Origin: Bacteroidota bacterium | GTDB taxonomy: Bacteria; Bacteroidota; Bacteroidia; Bacteroidales; P3 | DNA length: 64,000 bases | Assembly (NCBI GenBank): GCA_017860275.1 | Contig: JAFNAQ010000007.1 | Span: forward strand, 1 to 64,000 | Direction: 5' to 3' | Shown: in pieces, positions 1 through 7,445 of the stretch | Layout: each line of letters opens with the position of its first letter | How positions within the stretch are numbered: position 1 is the stretch's first letter | The notes under the pieces: model-generated | Seen by the model: only the letters and a program-made list of their open reading frames with translations | What the model was told of the DNA's origin: nothing | Database searches by the model: none | Program-made: the position numbers and the translations under genes

Positions 1-2
1 AT

Positions 3-28
3 TGTCTTATACTGAAAAAAGTTTACAC
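3..28 (+). repeat. IS3 left terminal inverted repeat
   Basis: Begins TGTCTTATAC and ends GTTTACAC. It matches the reverse complement of 1540-1565 at 22 of 26 positions. Confidence 0.85.
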
Positions 29-55
29 ATTTATAAACTTAATGAGTAAACAAAA

Positions 56-439
56 ATGATTGAAAAGAGAAAAGTCACAGATTCCTTTAGACTAGAGGTT
101 ATAGAAGATTATCTATCCTCAGGTCAAAGCAAAAGTTCTATAGCAAGAAAATACAATTTAGGAGGCGCAGACACAATAAGACAGTGGATGCAACGTATGA
201 AGATACAAGACCCGTATAAGAGGGAAGTAGTATCAACAACACTTATCGGTATGAATCACAAAAGCTATAGCAAAGTAAAGAAAGAAAAAGAAGTTCAATC
301 GTTGGAAAAGCGAATAACCGAACTAGAAAAAGAGCTATATAAAGCAAAGATGGGCGAAGACTTCTATCGCACCATGGTAGATATTGCAGAGAAAGAGTTT
401 AAGATTGAAATAAGAAAAAAATCTGGCACCAAACAGTAA
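56..439 (+). CDS. IS3-family transposase OrfA (helix-turn-helix subunit)
   Basis: This 127-residue protein is the N-terminal DNA-binding half of an IS3-type transposase. A helix-turn-helix of the HTH_23/28 type lies at about residues 10-50 (motif SIARKYNLGGADTIRQW). It is followed by a leucine-zipper-like coiled coil at about 75-105 (LEKRITELEKELYKAK), which in this family mediates oligomerisation. The frame carries a canonical slippery heptamer near its 3' end, so most ribosomes should make OrfA alone and a minority the OrfAB fusion. OrfA alone normally acts as a modulator of transposition. Family assignment is firm. The exact IS3 subgroup is not determined. Confidence 0.9.
   Translation: MIEKRKVTDSFRLEVIEDYLSSGQSKSSIARKYNLGGADTIRQWMQRMKIQDPYKREVVSTTLIGMNHKSYSKVKKEKEVQSLEKRITELEKELYKAKMGEDFYRTMVDIAEKEFKIEIRKKSGTKQ
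415..421 (+). other. Programmed -1 ribosomal frameshift site A_AAA_AAA
   Basis: The heptamer of seven A residues is in the correct phase for OrfA (A / AAA / AAA, the last two codons being Lys-Lys). Slipping back one base enters a frame that is open continuously through the orfB reading frame, as expected for IS3 elements. Confidence 0.85.
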
Positions 440-1392
440 GAACGCTTCACAGTAATGGCTATAAGATAAGTCCATTATGTGAGCTGTTTGGTGTTAGCCG
501 TCAGGCGTTCTATCAAAAACATATCAACTTTGCACAGGAGACAATAAAGCATTTAGTGTTAGACTTTGTAAGAGAAGAAAGAGTTTATGCCCCACGCATA
601 GGAGGAACTAAGCTTTATTATATGGCACAAGAAAACTTTGGAGAAAGTCTAGCCATGGGTAGAGATGCATTCCATAAGTTGCTAGATGATTATAATTTAA
701 AACTCAGAAAGAAGAAACGTAGAGTGAGTACAACAAACTCTAAGCATAACTTCTTACTCTATCCAAATCTAATAATAAACTACAAGCCAATAAAGCCCAA
801 TATGTTATGGGTAAGTGATATAACATACATAAGAACAGAACAAGGCTTTGGTTATCTATCTCTAATAACTGATGCTTACTCAAGAAAGATAGTGGGTTAT
901 AAATATGCTCCAACCTTACAATACCATCACACCGAAGAAGCCCTAAGACAAGCTATAACTGAAGCAAATAATGATCTAACAGGACTAATACATCATTCAG
1001 ATAGAGGCTTTCAATACTGTTACCCTAAATACACAAATATCCTCAAAGAGAACAATATAAAGATAAGTATGACTCAAAGTGGAGACCCTTTGGAGAATGC
1101 AATTGCTGAAAGAATGAATGGAGTATTAAAACAAGAATGGATAAACGATGAAGAGTACCAAACACATGAGCAAGCTAGAGATAGAATAGATATAATAATA
1201 TCCTATTATAACAATCGCAGACCACATTCTAGTATAGGTTATCTTACGCCTGCTCAGGCAAGTAGCAAAGAAGGAGAGCTTAAAAGATTCTGGAAAACAA
1301 GAAGAGAAAGAAAGGAAGATGAAAGACAAAGAGTAAATTTATTAAATTTGCAGTTGCAAACAAACGAAGCTAGGTTTAATATACCGAAGTAA
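421..1392 (+). CDS. IS3-family transposase OrfB (DDE integrase), expressed by -1 frameshift
   Basis: This is the catalytic half of the transposase. The frame is open from the slippery site (421) onwards, so I extend it upstream of the first start-like codon, a GTG at 556. The upstream part encodes an HTH_21-like segment (GVSRQAFYQ). Counting from the GTG, the DDE triad is D88 (WVSDIT), D149 (HHSDRG) and E185 (NAIAERMNG), with 35 residues between the second Asp and the Glu, i.e. DD(35)E. The C-terminus carries the usual YNNRRPHSSIGYLTP block. No internal stops or missing catalytic residues are seen. It cuts and joins the IS ends as an OrfAB fusion. Confidence 0.9.
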   Translation: MWHQTVRTLHSNGYKISPLCELFGVSRQAFYQKHINFAQETIKHLVLDFVREERVYAPRIGGTKLYYMAQENFGESLAMGRDAFHKLLDDYNLKLRKKKRRVSTTNSKHNFLLYPNLIINYKPIKPNMLWVSDITYIRTEQGFGYLSLITDAYSRKIVGYKYAPTLQYHHTEEALRQAITEANNDLTGLIHHSDRGFQYCYPKYTNILKENNIKISMTQSGDPLENAIAERMNGVLKQEWINDEEYQTHEQARDRIDIIISYYNNRRPHSSIGYLTPAQASSKEGELKRFWKTRRERKEDERQRVNLLNLQLQTNEARFNIPK

Positions 1393-1539
1393 AGTCTTAT
1401 AAATAGAAGGACATCGAGTCCTTCTATTTATAGCAAACAAACTTCTGCAAGGGAGTAATGCCCGATGTAAAAAATAAGTGTAAACAGTTTTTAGAAATAA
1501 AAATATAAACGTAAACACTATTCAGTAATAACACAAAAA

Positions 1540-1565
1540 GTGTAAACCTATTTCAGGAAAAGACA
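1540..1565 (-). repeat. IS3 right terminal inverted repeat
   Basis: Begins GTGTAAAC and ends AAAGACA, the partner of the left end. Two similar sub-terminal words lie just inside, GTGTAAACAG at 1478-1487 and GTAAACACTATTCAG at 1511-1525. Confidence 0.85.
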
Positions 1566-1615
1566 GAAAAAGAGTTTGATTTTATTACAAAACTCCCTGA
1601 TTTTTTGAGAAAAGT

Positions 1616-1662
1616 CCTTGATTTTAGAAAAAAATACGCCGATTTTTTTTCTAAAATCAGGG
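1616..1662 (+). terminator. Strong hairpin followed by a T-run, in repeat-like intergenic sequence
   Basis: A 19-bp stem (1616-1634 with 1644-1662, one G-T wobble) is followed by A and seven T residues on the plus strand. It would work as an intrinsic terminator reading rightward from the IS element. The same words (CCCTGATTTTTT, CGCCGATTTT) recur near 18.5 kb, so it may be part of a dispersed repeat. Confidence 0.5.
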
Positions 1663-1725
1663 ATTTTTTTCAAAGAGATAAAACATCAAGAATTCTTCTC
1701 GAAATATCTGAAATTTATTATGGAT

Positions 1726-1830
1726 AATTAACGAGTCTTTTTCTCCTAGCAGGCAACGCTCTTCAAATATTCAACCCACAAAGCCTTTTTCCGTTACGAA
1801 CAATTAACATCAAAGCTTGCATAATGTTAT
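1726..1830 (+). repeat. Dispersed ~105-bp intergenic repeat, copy A
   Basis: Aligns end to end and at equal length with 62602-62706. The shared ends are AATTAACGA...TCTTT and ATTAACAT-AAAGCTTGCA..., with weaker similarity in the middle. This copy runs through the stop codon of the minus-strand gene ending at 1827. No coding potential is seen. Confidence 0.65.
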
Positions 1831-3914
1831 AGAAATGGGTTGTTTTGAGGATTTCTGTTAAAATTCTTTTTTCTCTTGTATTTATTGATAAGCCAATGGA
1901 ATTGGAAGGCTATTTCTTGCTTGTGGTTTCTGTTTATTTCATCGTTAGATGAGTGGATTGAGGTCTTGTCTTGATAGCGGGTTAGGGAGTATTTGCCTGC
2001 TAATGTCATTGACTCGTTTATTTTGAAGTTCACAACTATATATGTTCTTAATCCCTTGTCGTAGAGTTGGGAGGAATAGAAGTTTAGGGGCATGGAGTAT
2101 TCGTATATTGAGAAACGATTATCGTAATCATCTGTATTAAATAACGCAAGTCGAAGGTTTATACTAAGAGGGAAATCTTCTGGTTTAATTATTACGTCTT
2201 GAGAAATAAATCCTCCATTATTTCCAGATAAAGAATAGGTTTTTGTCTCAGAATACCCAAGCCTAAGGTTAAGAATAAGCCAGCTAAGACCATTATTTGA
2301 GTATCTTATTTGAATCTGTTTAAGGATATTGTCCTCTGGGTATTTCTCTCCATTAGTATGCACCTCATCGTAGGGACGGTTATTATATTTTGCTAATAGG
2401 GTTAGAGTATTTGTTTTGTTTATATCATAGTTTATCTCGCTCTTGAACTTAATTCCTGTAACTGAGCGTGAAGCCGAATAACTTATATCTGGGAAATTGA
2501 ATAAATCTCCTGCTACAAAGAAAGAAAGCGAGTTATTTATTAGATAGGCAAGACCAATATACAAACCCCTTTCGTTAGCATTACGGCTCTGAGCGCCTAT
2601 GGCAGAGGAGAAATAGTTCTGATATTTATTTTGGTAATACCTATAAGCAATACTTAGATTTGTCTTGTAACCTAGATTTATCTCCACTCCTGCGAGAGCG
2701 GCCTTGCCTTTATTCTTACTTATTGAGAACTCTCCATATAACCTAGCCTTTCTAAATAGAGGCATTGAACCATTAAGACTATAAATATTATTATTGAGTC
2801 CCTCGAAATAGTACTTCATATAAGCAGAGTTTTGGTGAGTTATTGGATATTTATACTCATATCTAAATAATGTTGCGGCTAGTTCATACCCCCATCTTTT
2901 CCAAGATATGTGAGTGCCATATACTTTCTCTGTATTGCTATCCTTCTTGCTTATCTCTGATTCTGTTCTATGAAGACCTGTGGTTAGGATACTCCCCGAA
3001 TAGTCAATATTCTTATATGAACCAAAAAGATATATGCTAAAATCCTTTAGCTTAATCTTTGTTGCTATTCCTCTGAGATAATTATATTCTGTTATAGAGC
3101 GGTTGGGTTTAATGCCTGAGAAACTTTTCTTTATCCTTGCATCGTTTGAAAAGTATCCGAAGTTAAGGTTTTGGTTTATTGAAAGCCCTTCTCCAAATCC
3201 AAGACGATAGTCACCTATTGTTATCTGCTCAATTATCGATATATTTTTTATTGTAAGCTGTGAGCTAAGGAAATCATATCCTTTCTTAAAATTTTTCGCA
3301 AAGAAGGGTTCTCCAGCATCATTATCGGCAACTAATGAAAAAGATAACCTATCGTAATAATTGAAATTATACCTTAGATTTGTTGAAAAATTATCTCCTA
3401 AGAATCCTTTCCCATCATCTCTACAGTATCCCCAAGCCTTTTCCAAGACTTTTTTGTATTGAAGACGAATCTCGTGAAACCCTTTTGAAAATATTGAATC
3501 CATTCTTAGGGAAGGCTTTATTTTTATTGGGGCTACGTAGATAAAAGGGAGTATTTGTTTTAGCACATCATCCGAGAAACCATTTATTAATGGAATTTCA
3601 TATACGCTAAGAAGGGGATGAGTCTCTTTGATATATCTTTTTAGACAAAGAATCTGAAAGTCATTTAGTCCAATTGTCTTAAGAGAATTATCATCGGCAG
3701 TGTTGATATTTATTGGGTTATGATATAGATAAAACAAATCCTCTATCAAAGTCTGTTTTTCTTCGTCAGAAATTTCAGAATCTTCAATAGAGGATATATA
3801 ATCTTTAATGTCTTTATCTATTTGTGCATTTAGGCTTAAGCACGAAAAAAAAACTAGGAATAATAGAATTATCCTTTTTCTTATATTATTCCTAGTTTTT
3901 TGTGGACTATCCAC
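1827..3914 (-). CDS. Secreted helix-hairpin-helix / outer-membrane beta-barrel-like protein
   Basis: A 695-residue protein with a signal peptide (hydrophobic core around residues 16-30, ending LNAQ). An N-terminal ComEA-like helix-hairpin-helix unit follows (NINTADDNSLKTIGL, about residues 52-110). The long remainder, rich in aromatic and Asn/Ser residues, alternates polar and hydrophobic residues like a beta-barrel and ends in a basic tail. Bacteroidales genomes commonly carry HhH proteins of this size with no assigned function. The only plausible start is a GTG at 3914, which lies 6 nt downstream of the nrdJ stop, so co-transcription with nrdJ is likely. A perfect terminator-like hairpin lies within its signal-peptide codons. 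Function unknown: the HhH could bind DNA, but its place on an exported protein argues for a structural role. Confidence 0.7.
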   Translation of the reverse strand: MDSPQKTRNNIRKRIILLFLVFFSCLSLNAQIDKDIKDYISSIEDSEISDEEKQTLIEDLFYLYHNPININTADDNSLKTIGLNDFQILCLKRYIKETHPLLSVYEIPLINGFSDDVLKQILPFIYVAPIKIKPSLRMDSIFSKGFHEIRLQYKKVLEKAWGYCRDDGKGFLGDNFSTNLRYNFNYYDRLSFSLVADNDAGEPFFAKNFKKGYDFLSSQLTIKNISIIEQITIGDYRLGFGEGLSINQNLNFGYFSNDARIKKSFSGIKPNRSITEYNYLRGIATKIKLKDFSIYLFGSYKNIDYSGSILTTGLHRTESEISKKDSNTEKVYGTHISWKRWGYELAATLFRYEYKYPITHQNSAYMKYYFEGLNNNIYSLNGSMPLFRKARLYGEFSISKNKGKAALAGVEINLGYKTNLSIAYRYYQNKYQNYFSSAIGAQSRNANERGLYIGLAYLINNSLSFFVAGDLFNFPDISYSASRSVTGIKFKSEINYDINKTNTLTLLAKYNNRPYDEVHTNGEKYPEDNILKQIQIRYSNNGLSWLILNLRLGYSETKTYSLSGNNGGFISQDVIIKPEDFPLSINLRLALFNTDDYDNRFSIYEYSMPLNFYSSQLYDKGLRTYIVVNFKINESMTLAGKYSLTRYQDKTSIHSSNDEINRNHKQEIAFQFHWLINKYKRKKNFNRNPQNNPFL
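3848..3901 (-). terminator. Perfect 18-bp hairpin with U-run inside the 5' coding region of the HhH gene
   Basis: Arms 3848-3865 and 3884-3901 are perfect reverse complements around an 18-nt loop, and the minus-strand transcript runs on into U residues. It looks like the terminator of nrdJ, yet it lies 13 nt into the downstream coding sequence, within its signal-peptide region. Confidence 0.6.
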
Positions 3915-3920
3915 AATATC

Positions 3921-6620
3921 TTAACTACATTTGCTCCATCCACAAGCTGTGCAGTTCTTACATCCGCCTGTAAATATTATTGCCTCTTCACCGCAGCTTG
4001 GGCATTTTTCTCCTTCCGATTTTGTGCCATCTTGAACATATTTCTTTAATGCTCTTGCTACACCACTCTTCCAAGTGTTTATTGTATCATTATCGAAAGT
4101 TAGCTTGGAGACTAATTCAATTACATGATTTAATGGCATTCCATGACGAAGGATACCTGATATAAGCTTTGCATAGTTCCAATATTCCTTATTAAATAAT
4201 CTTGACAATCCTTCATAAGTTATATTATAACCATCCTTATCTTTAAATTGAAAGTCATATCTTGTTAGATCTGTTTCTTCATCCTTAGCCTTGATTACAA
4301 AACCTCTTGTTACAAAATCTGGAATAATAAAACTTTCTGCAAGACCCGTGAATATTTCATATGGTCTGCCTTCAATGATTCCAACTATTGCAATCCACTT
4401 TTCTTTTTCATTTTGGAAACGAATAACATCAGCCTCTAATTTCTTTGGTCTCTTAGGTGCTTTTGTTTCTATGAATAATGGTGTTTCCTTTTTTACTCCT
4501 TCAGAGTGAGATACTAGAACTCCATCTCGTGAACCCTCACGATAAATTGTCATCCCTTTACAACCAGATTCCCATGCCGTTTGGTATATTTGACTTACAA
4601 TGTCTTCCGAAGTTTCTTTTGGAATATTTACTGTTACACTTATTGAGTGATCAACCCATTTCTGAACAGCTCCCTGCATCTTAACCTTTTGAACCCAGTC
4701 AATGTCATTTGCAGTAGCTTTATGATATGGACTCTTAGCAATAAGCTCGTCTAATTGTTCTTGAGTATATTTGTGCTTGATTTCATCTAAATCATAACCA
4801 TTTATTACTGCCCAATCTGCAAACTTATGATGTAGTACATTATACTCTTCCCAAAGTTGCCCTTCGTGATCTGTAAATGTTCCTTTTGTTGAGCTGTCAT
4901 TATGATTTATTTTTCTTCTACGTTTGTATGCAACCTGAAATGCAGGCTCTATACCTGAAGATGTTTGGGTACAAATACTAACACTTCCTGTTGGAGCAAT
5001 TGTTAGTAACGCAATGTTTCTTCTACCATTGGCAACCATATCTGAATAAAGCTCTGGCTCTACTTCTTTAATACGACTGATTAATGGATTATTCTCTTCT
5101 AATTTTGAGTCATAAATAGGGAAGGCTCCTCTTTCTTTAGCCATTTCAACACTTGATGAATATGCTGCACAAGCTAAGGCTTGTTGAACTTTTACTGCAA
5201 ACTCTGTTGCCTTATCTGTTCCATAACGTAGACCCATCGCCGCTATCATATCTCCTTCTGCCGTGATTCCAAATCCTGTTCTACGACCTTCTAGGCATTT
5301 TAATTTTATGTTTAACCAAAGGTTCTTTTCTACTCTTTTTATTTCTTCTTCTTCTGGATCATTATCTATCTTCTCTAATACCCTCTCTATCTTTTCAAGC
5401 TCTAAATCAATCAAGTCATCCATTAGACGCTGACCTTTTCTTGCATGCTGTTTAAATAATTCAAAATCAAATTCAGCATTAGCTGTAAATGGATTTTTCA
5501 CGTAAGAGTAAAGATTGATCGCAAGTAAACGACAACTATCATAAGGACAGAGTGGAATTTCCCCACAAGGGTTCGTTGATACTGTTTTGAATCCAAAAGA
5601 ATCATAACAATCTGGAACTGATTCTTTAATTATTGTATCCCAGAATAATATTCCTGGTTCTGCGCTTTGCCAAGCATTATGAATTATCTTCTTCCAAAGT
5701 TTTCTTGCATCAATTTGCTTTACTACTCTTGGGTTATCACTATCTATTGGAAATTGTTGTGTGTATGGTTTTCCACTTGCTACACATCGCATGAACTCAT
5801 CATCAATCTTTACAGAAACATTAGCACCTGTAATTTTCCCTTGTTCCATTTTTGCATCAATGAATTCTTCTACATCTGGATGTTTTATTGAAATTGAAAG
5901 CATCAAGGCGCCTCTTCTGCCTCCTTGAGCAACCTCTCTTGTTGTATTTGAGTATCTTTCCATAAATGGAACTATCCCTGTAGAAGTTAGGGCAGAGTTT
6001 TTTACTGAAGAAGATTTTGGACGAATATGAGAAAGATCGTGACCAACACCTCCTCTGCGCTTCATTAACTGAACTTGTTCTTGATCTATTTTTAATATTC
6101 CCCCATAAGAATCTGAATTGCCAGAGTTTCCAATCACAAAGCAATTTGACAAAGAAACTATCTGAAAATTATTACCAATACCAGACATAGGACTCCCTTG
6201 AGGAATAATATATTTGAAATCTTTCATAAGGTCAAATATTTCATCCTCATTCATAGAGTTTGGATATTTTTTTTCTATGCGTGCAAATTCATTTGCCAAA
6301 CGCATATGCATATCATCTGGATTTACTTCATAAATATCAGAACCATCTCTTAAAGCATATTTATTCATCCATACATCAGCAGCTAATGAATCTCCTTTGA
6401 AATATTCTGTTGATGATTTCAAAATTTCCTCCGTGTTATATACTTTCAGCTTAGATGATTCCATATTCGTATTTATTTTATTATCATTGTTATTACATTT
6501 CATAATAGCTATATCCATAGATTTTCCTTCTCGATTTTCTTTCGATTGTAAACTCCTAGAAATAATTCCAGAAGGAGCTTCGGTCTGAGTTTCAAAAACA
6601 GAGAATAAATCCAGTTCCAT
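3921..6620 (-). CDS. nrdJ: Adenosylcobalamin-dependent (class II) ribonucleotide reductase
   Basis: Reduces ribonucleotides to deoxyribonucleotides using B12 rather than oxygen, so it works with or without air. Visible are the RNR barrel with the SNCFVIGNSG segment, the active-site NPCGEIPL motif (N-x-C-x-E), and the C-terminal redox/zinc tail with CPSC, CKNC, ACGW and KCS cysteines. A C-terminal domain of about 130 residues precedes the zinc tail. The frame is open up to 6659. I start at the ATG at 6620 (899 residues), which follows a promoter-like TAATTTCG. An ATG 52 codons further in would give a more typical length of 847 residues, so the N-terminus is uncertain. No cobalamin riboswitch is visible in the 119 nt upstream. 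Confidence 0.95.
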   Translation of the reverse strand: MELDLFSVFETQTEAPSGIISRSLQSKENREGKSMDIAIMKCNNNDNKINTNMESSKLKVYNTEEILKSSTEYFKGDSLAADVWMNKYALRDGSDIYEVNPDDMHMRLANEFARIEKKYPNSMNEDEIFDLMKDFKYIIPQGSPMSGIGNNFQIVSLSNCFVIGNSGNSDSYGGILKIDQEQVQLMKRRGGVGHDLSHIRPKSSSVKNSALTSTGIVPFMERYSNTTREVAQGGRRGALMLSISIKHPDVEEFIDAKMEQGKITGANVSVKIDDEFMRCVASGKPYTQQFPIDSDNPRVVKQIDARKLWKKIIHNAWQSAEPGILFWDTIIKESVPDCYDSFGFKTVSTNPCGEIPLCPYDSCRLLAINLYSYVKNPFTANAEFDFELFKQHARKGQRLMDDLIDLELEKIERVLEKIDNDPEEEEIKRVEKNLWLNIKLKCLEGRRTGFGITAEGDMIAAMGLRYGTDKATEFAVKVQQALACAAYSSSVEMAKERGAFPIYDSKLEENNPLISRIKEVEPELYSDMVANGRRNIALLTIAPTGSVSICTQTSSGIEPAFQVAYKRRRKINHNDSSTKGTFTDHEGQLWEEYNVLHHKFADWAVINGYDLDEIKHKYTQEQLDELIAKSPYHKATANDIDWVQKVKMQGAVQKWVDHSISVTVNIPKETSEDIVSQIYQTAWESGCKGMTIYREGSRDGVLVSHSEGVKKETPLFIETKAPKRPKKLEADVIRFQNEKEKWIAIVGIIEGRPYEIFTGLAESFIIPDFVTRGFVIKAKDEETDLTRYDFQFKDKDGYNITYEGLSRLFNKEYWNYAKLISGILRHGMPLNHVIELVSKLTFDNDTINTWKSGVARALKKYVQDGTKSEGEKCPSCGEEAIIFTGGCKNCTACGWSKCS

Positions 6621-6778
6621 ATTATGATTTATTATTCGGTTCTGCGAAATTACAAACAAGTATTAAATAAAGAGAGAAAGAATTGTGAAAAAAAAACTAA
6701 GTTTTCAACAATGGTTGTTATTAAACTGCGAACTATCTTATTTTCCAAGTGTTCGAATAATGTTAGAAAAAGGTTGCA

Positions 6779-7435
6779 TTAGAAAAAATATGTTATATTT
6801 GCTTGAAGACCTCTCCATTTAAAATTTGAATTATAGGTTATATTTTGAAGCCCAAAATAATAGTTAGCACCGATTTCCCAGCGATTATTGATGTCGTATC
6901 CTATTGCTAATTGGAAGCCTAAATCAAGATTAGTCATCCCAACATCTGAAAAAGTATTCTCTTCTTTGATTCCATAATTCAACGTATCATTTACTCTCAA
7001 GTCTTCAAATCTTGATTTTCCTCCTATACCATAAGCTATGTATGGAGCAACTCCTATAAAAAGCCCACTCCCTTTTCTTTCATCACCAAATTTAATTAAG
7101 AGGTTTGCGACAACCTCAATCACATATGCATTAATATCTCCTTTATCAGAAAATGGTCTCTCATATTTATACCCCTTATTTTGAAAAGATAAAGAAGGCT
7201 GAAAGTAAAGATTATAAACCAATCTCTTCTCTCCAACTAATCCAAACTTGTACCCTAACTTATAGTCGGAGCCTTGTTGTAAAGTAATTCCATCATAATT
7301 AATTCCTGCTCTCAAACCAAATTTCCATGGTTCTTTACTAGAAATTACATCATAAACTTTTTGGGCTCTTAGGTTATTGTTTACTAAGCCTACAAATATC
7401 AATCCTAAAATAACAAATATTATTTTTTTCTTCAT
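6779..7435 (-). CDS. Small outer-membrane beta-barrel protein (PorT/OmpW-like)
   Basis: 218 residues with a clear signal peptide (MKKKIIFVILGLIF..., cleavage near LRAQ). The rest alternates as beta strands with Gly/Tyr/Phe turns and ends in a C-terminal Phe (ITYFF), typical of the outer-membrane beta-barrel domain families of Bacteroidota. It is the last gene of a three-gene operon, 10 nt after the transglutaminase-like gene. It could be a porin-like or structural barrel. The sequence alone does not identify a substrate. Confidence 0.7.
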   Translation of the reverse strand: MKKKIIFVILGLIFVGLVNNNLRAQKVYDVISSKEPWKFGLRAGINYDGITLQQGSDYKLGYKFGLVGEKRLVYNLYFQPSLSFQNKGYKYERPFSDKGDINAYVIEVVANLLIKFGDERKGSGLFIGVAPYIAYGIGGKSRFEDLRVNDTLNYGIKEENTFSDVGMTNLDLGFQLAIGYDINNRWEIGANYYFGLQNITYNSNFKWRGLQANITYFF

Positions 7436-7445
7436 ATATTATCGT

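Larger units (their letters stand above)
3..1565 (+). mobile_element. IS3-family insertion sequence, apparently complete
   Basis: Imperfect terminal inverted repeats (22 of 26 matching) lie at 3-28 and 1540-1565 and enclose an orfA/orfB pair arranged as in IS3 elements. The element is about 1.56 kb, slightly longer than the usual 1.2-1.5 kb, because about 150 nt of non-coding sequence follows orfB. The target-site duplication cannot be judged because only two bases precede the left end. The open frames, intact DDE triad and preserved slippery site suggest it is or was recently active. Confidence 0.9.

Noticed and set aside
1126-1329. 67-codon minus-strand frame within the IS orfB
   Set aside because: Antisense to the intact transposase and not protein-like.
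5857-6144. 95-codon open frame on the minus strand within nrdJ
   Set aside because: Out-of-frame shadow of the well-supported nrdJ gene; composition and residues are not protein-like.
6660-6778. Possible cobalamin riboswitch upstream of nrdJ
   Set aside because: Only 119 nt available and no B12-box-like or conserved core sequence is visible.
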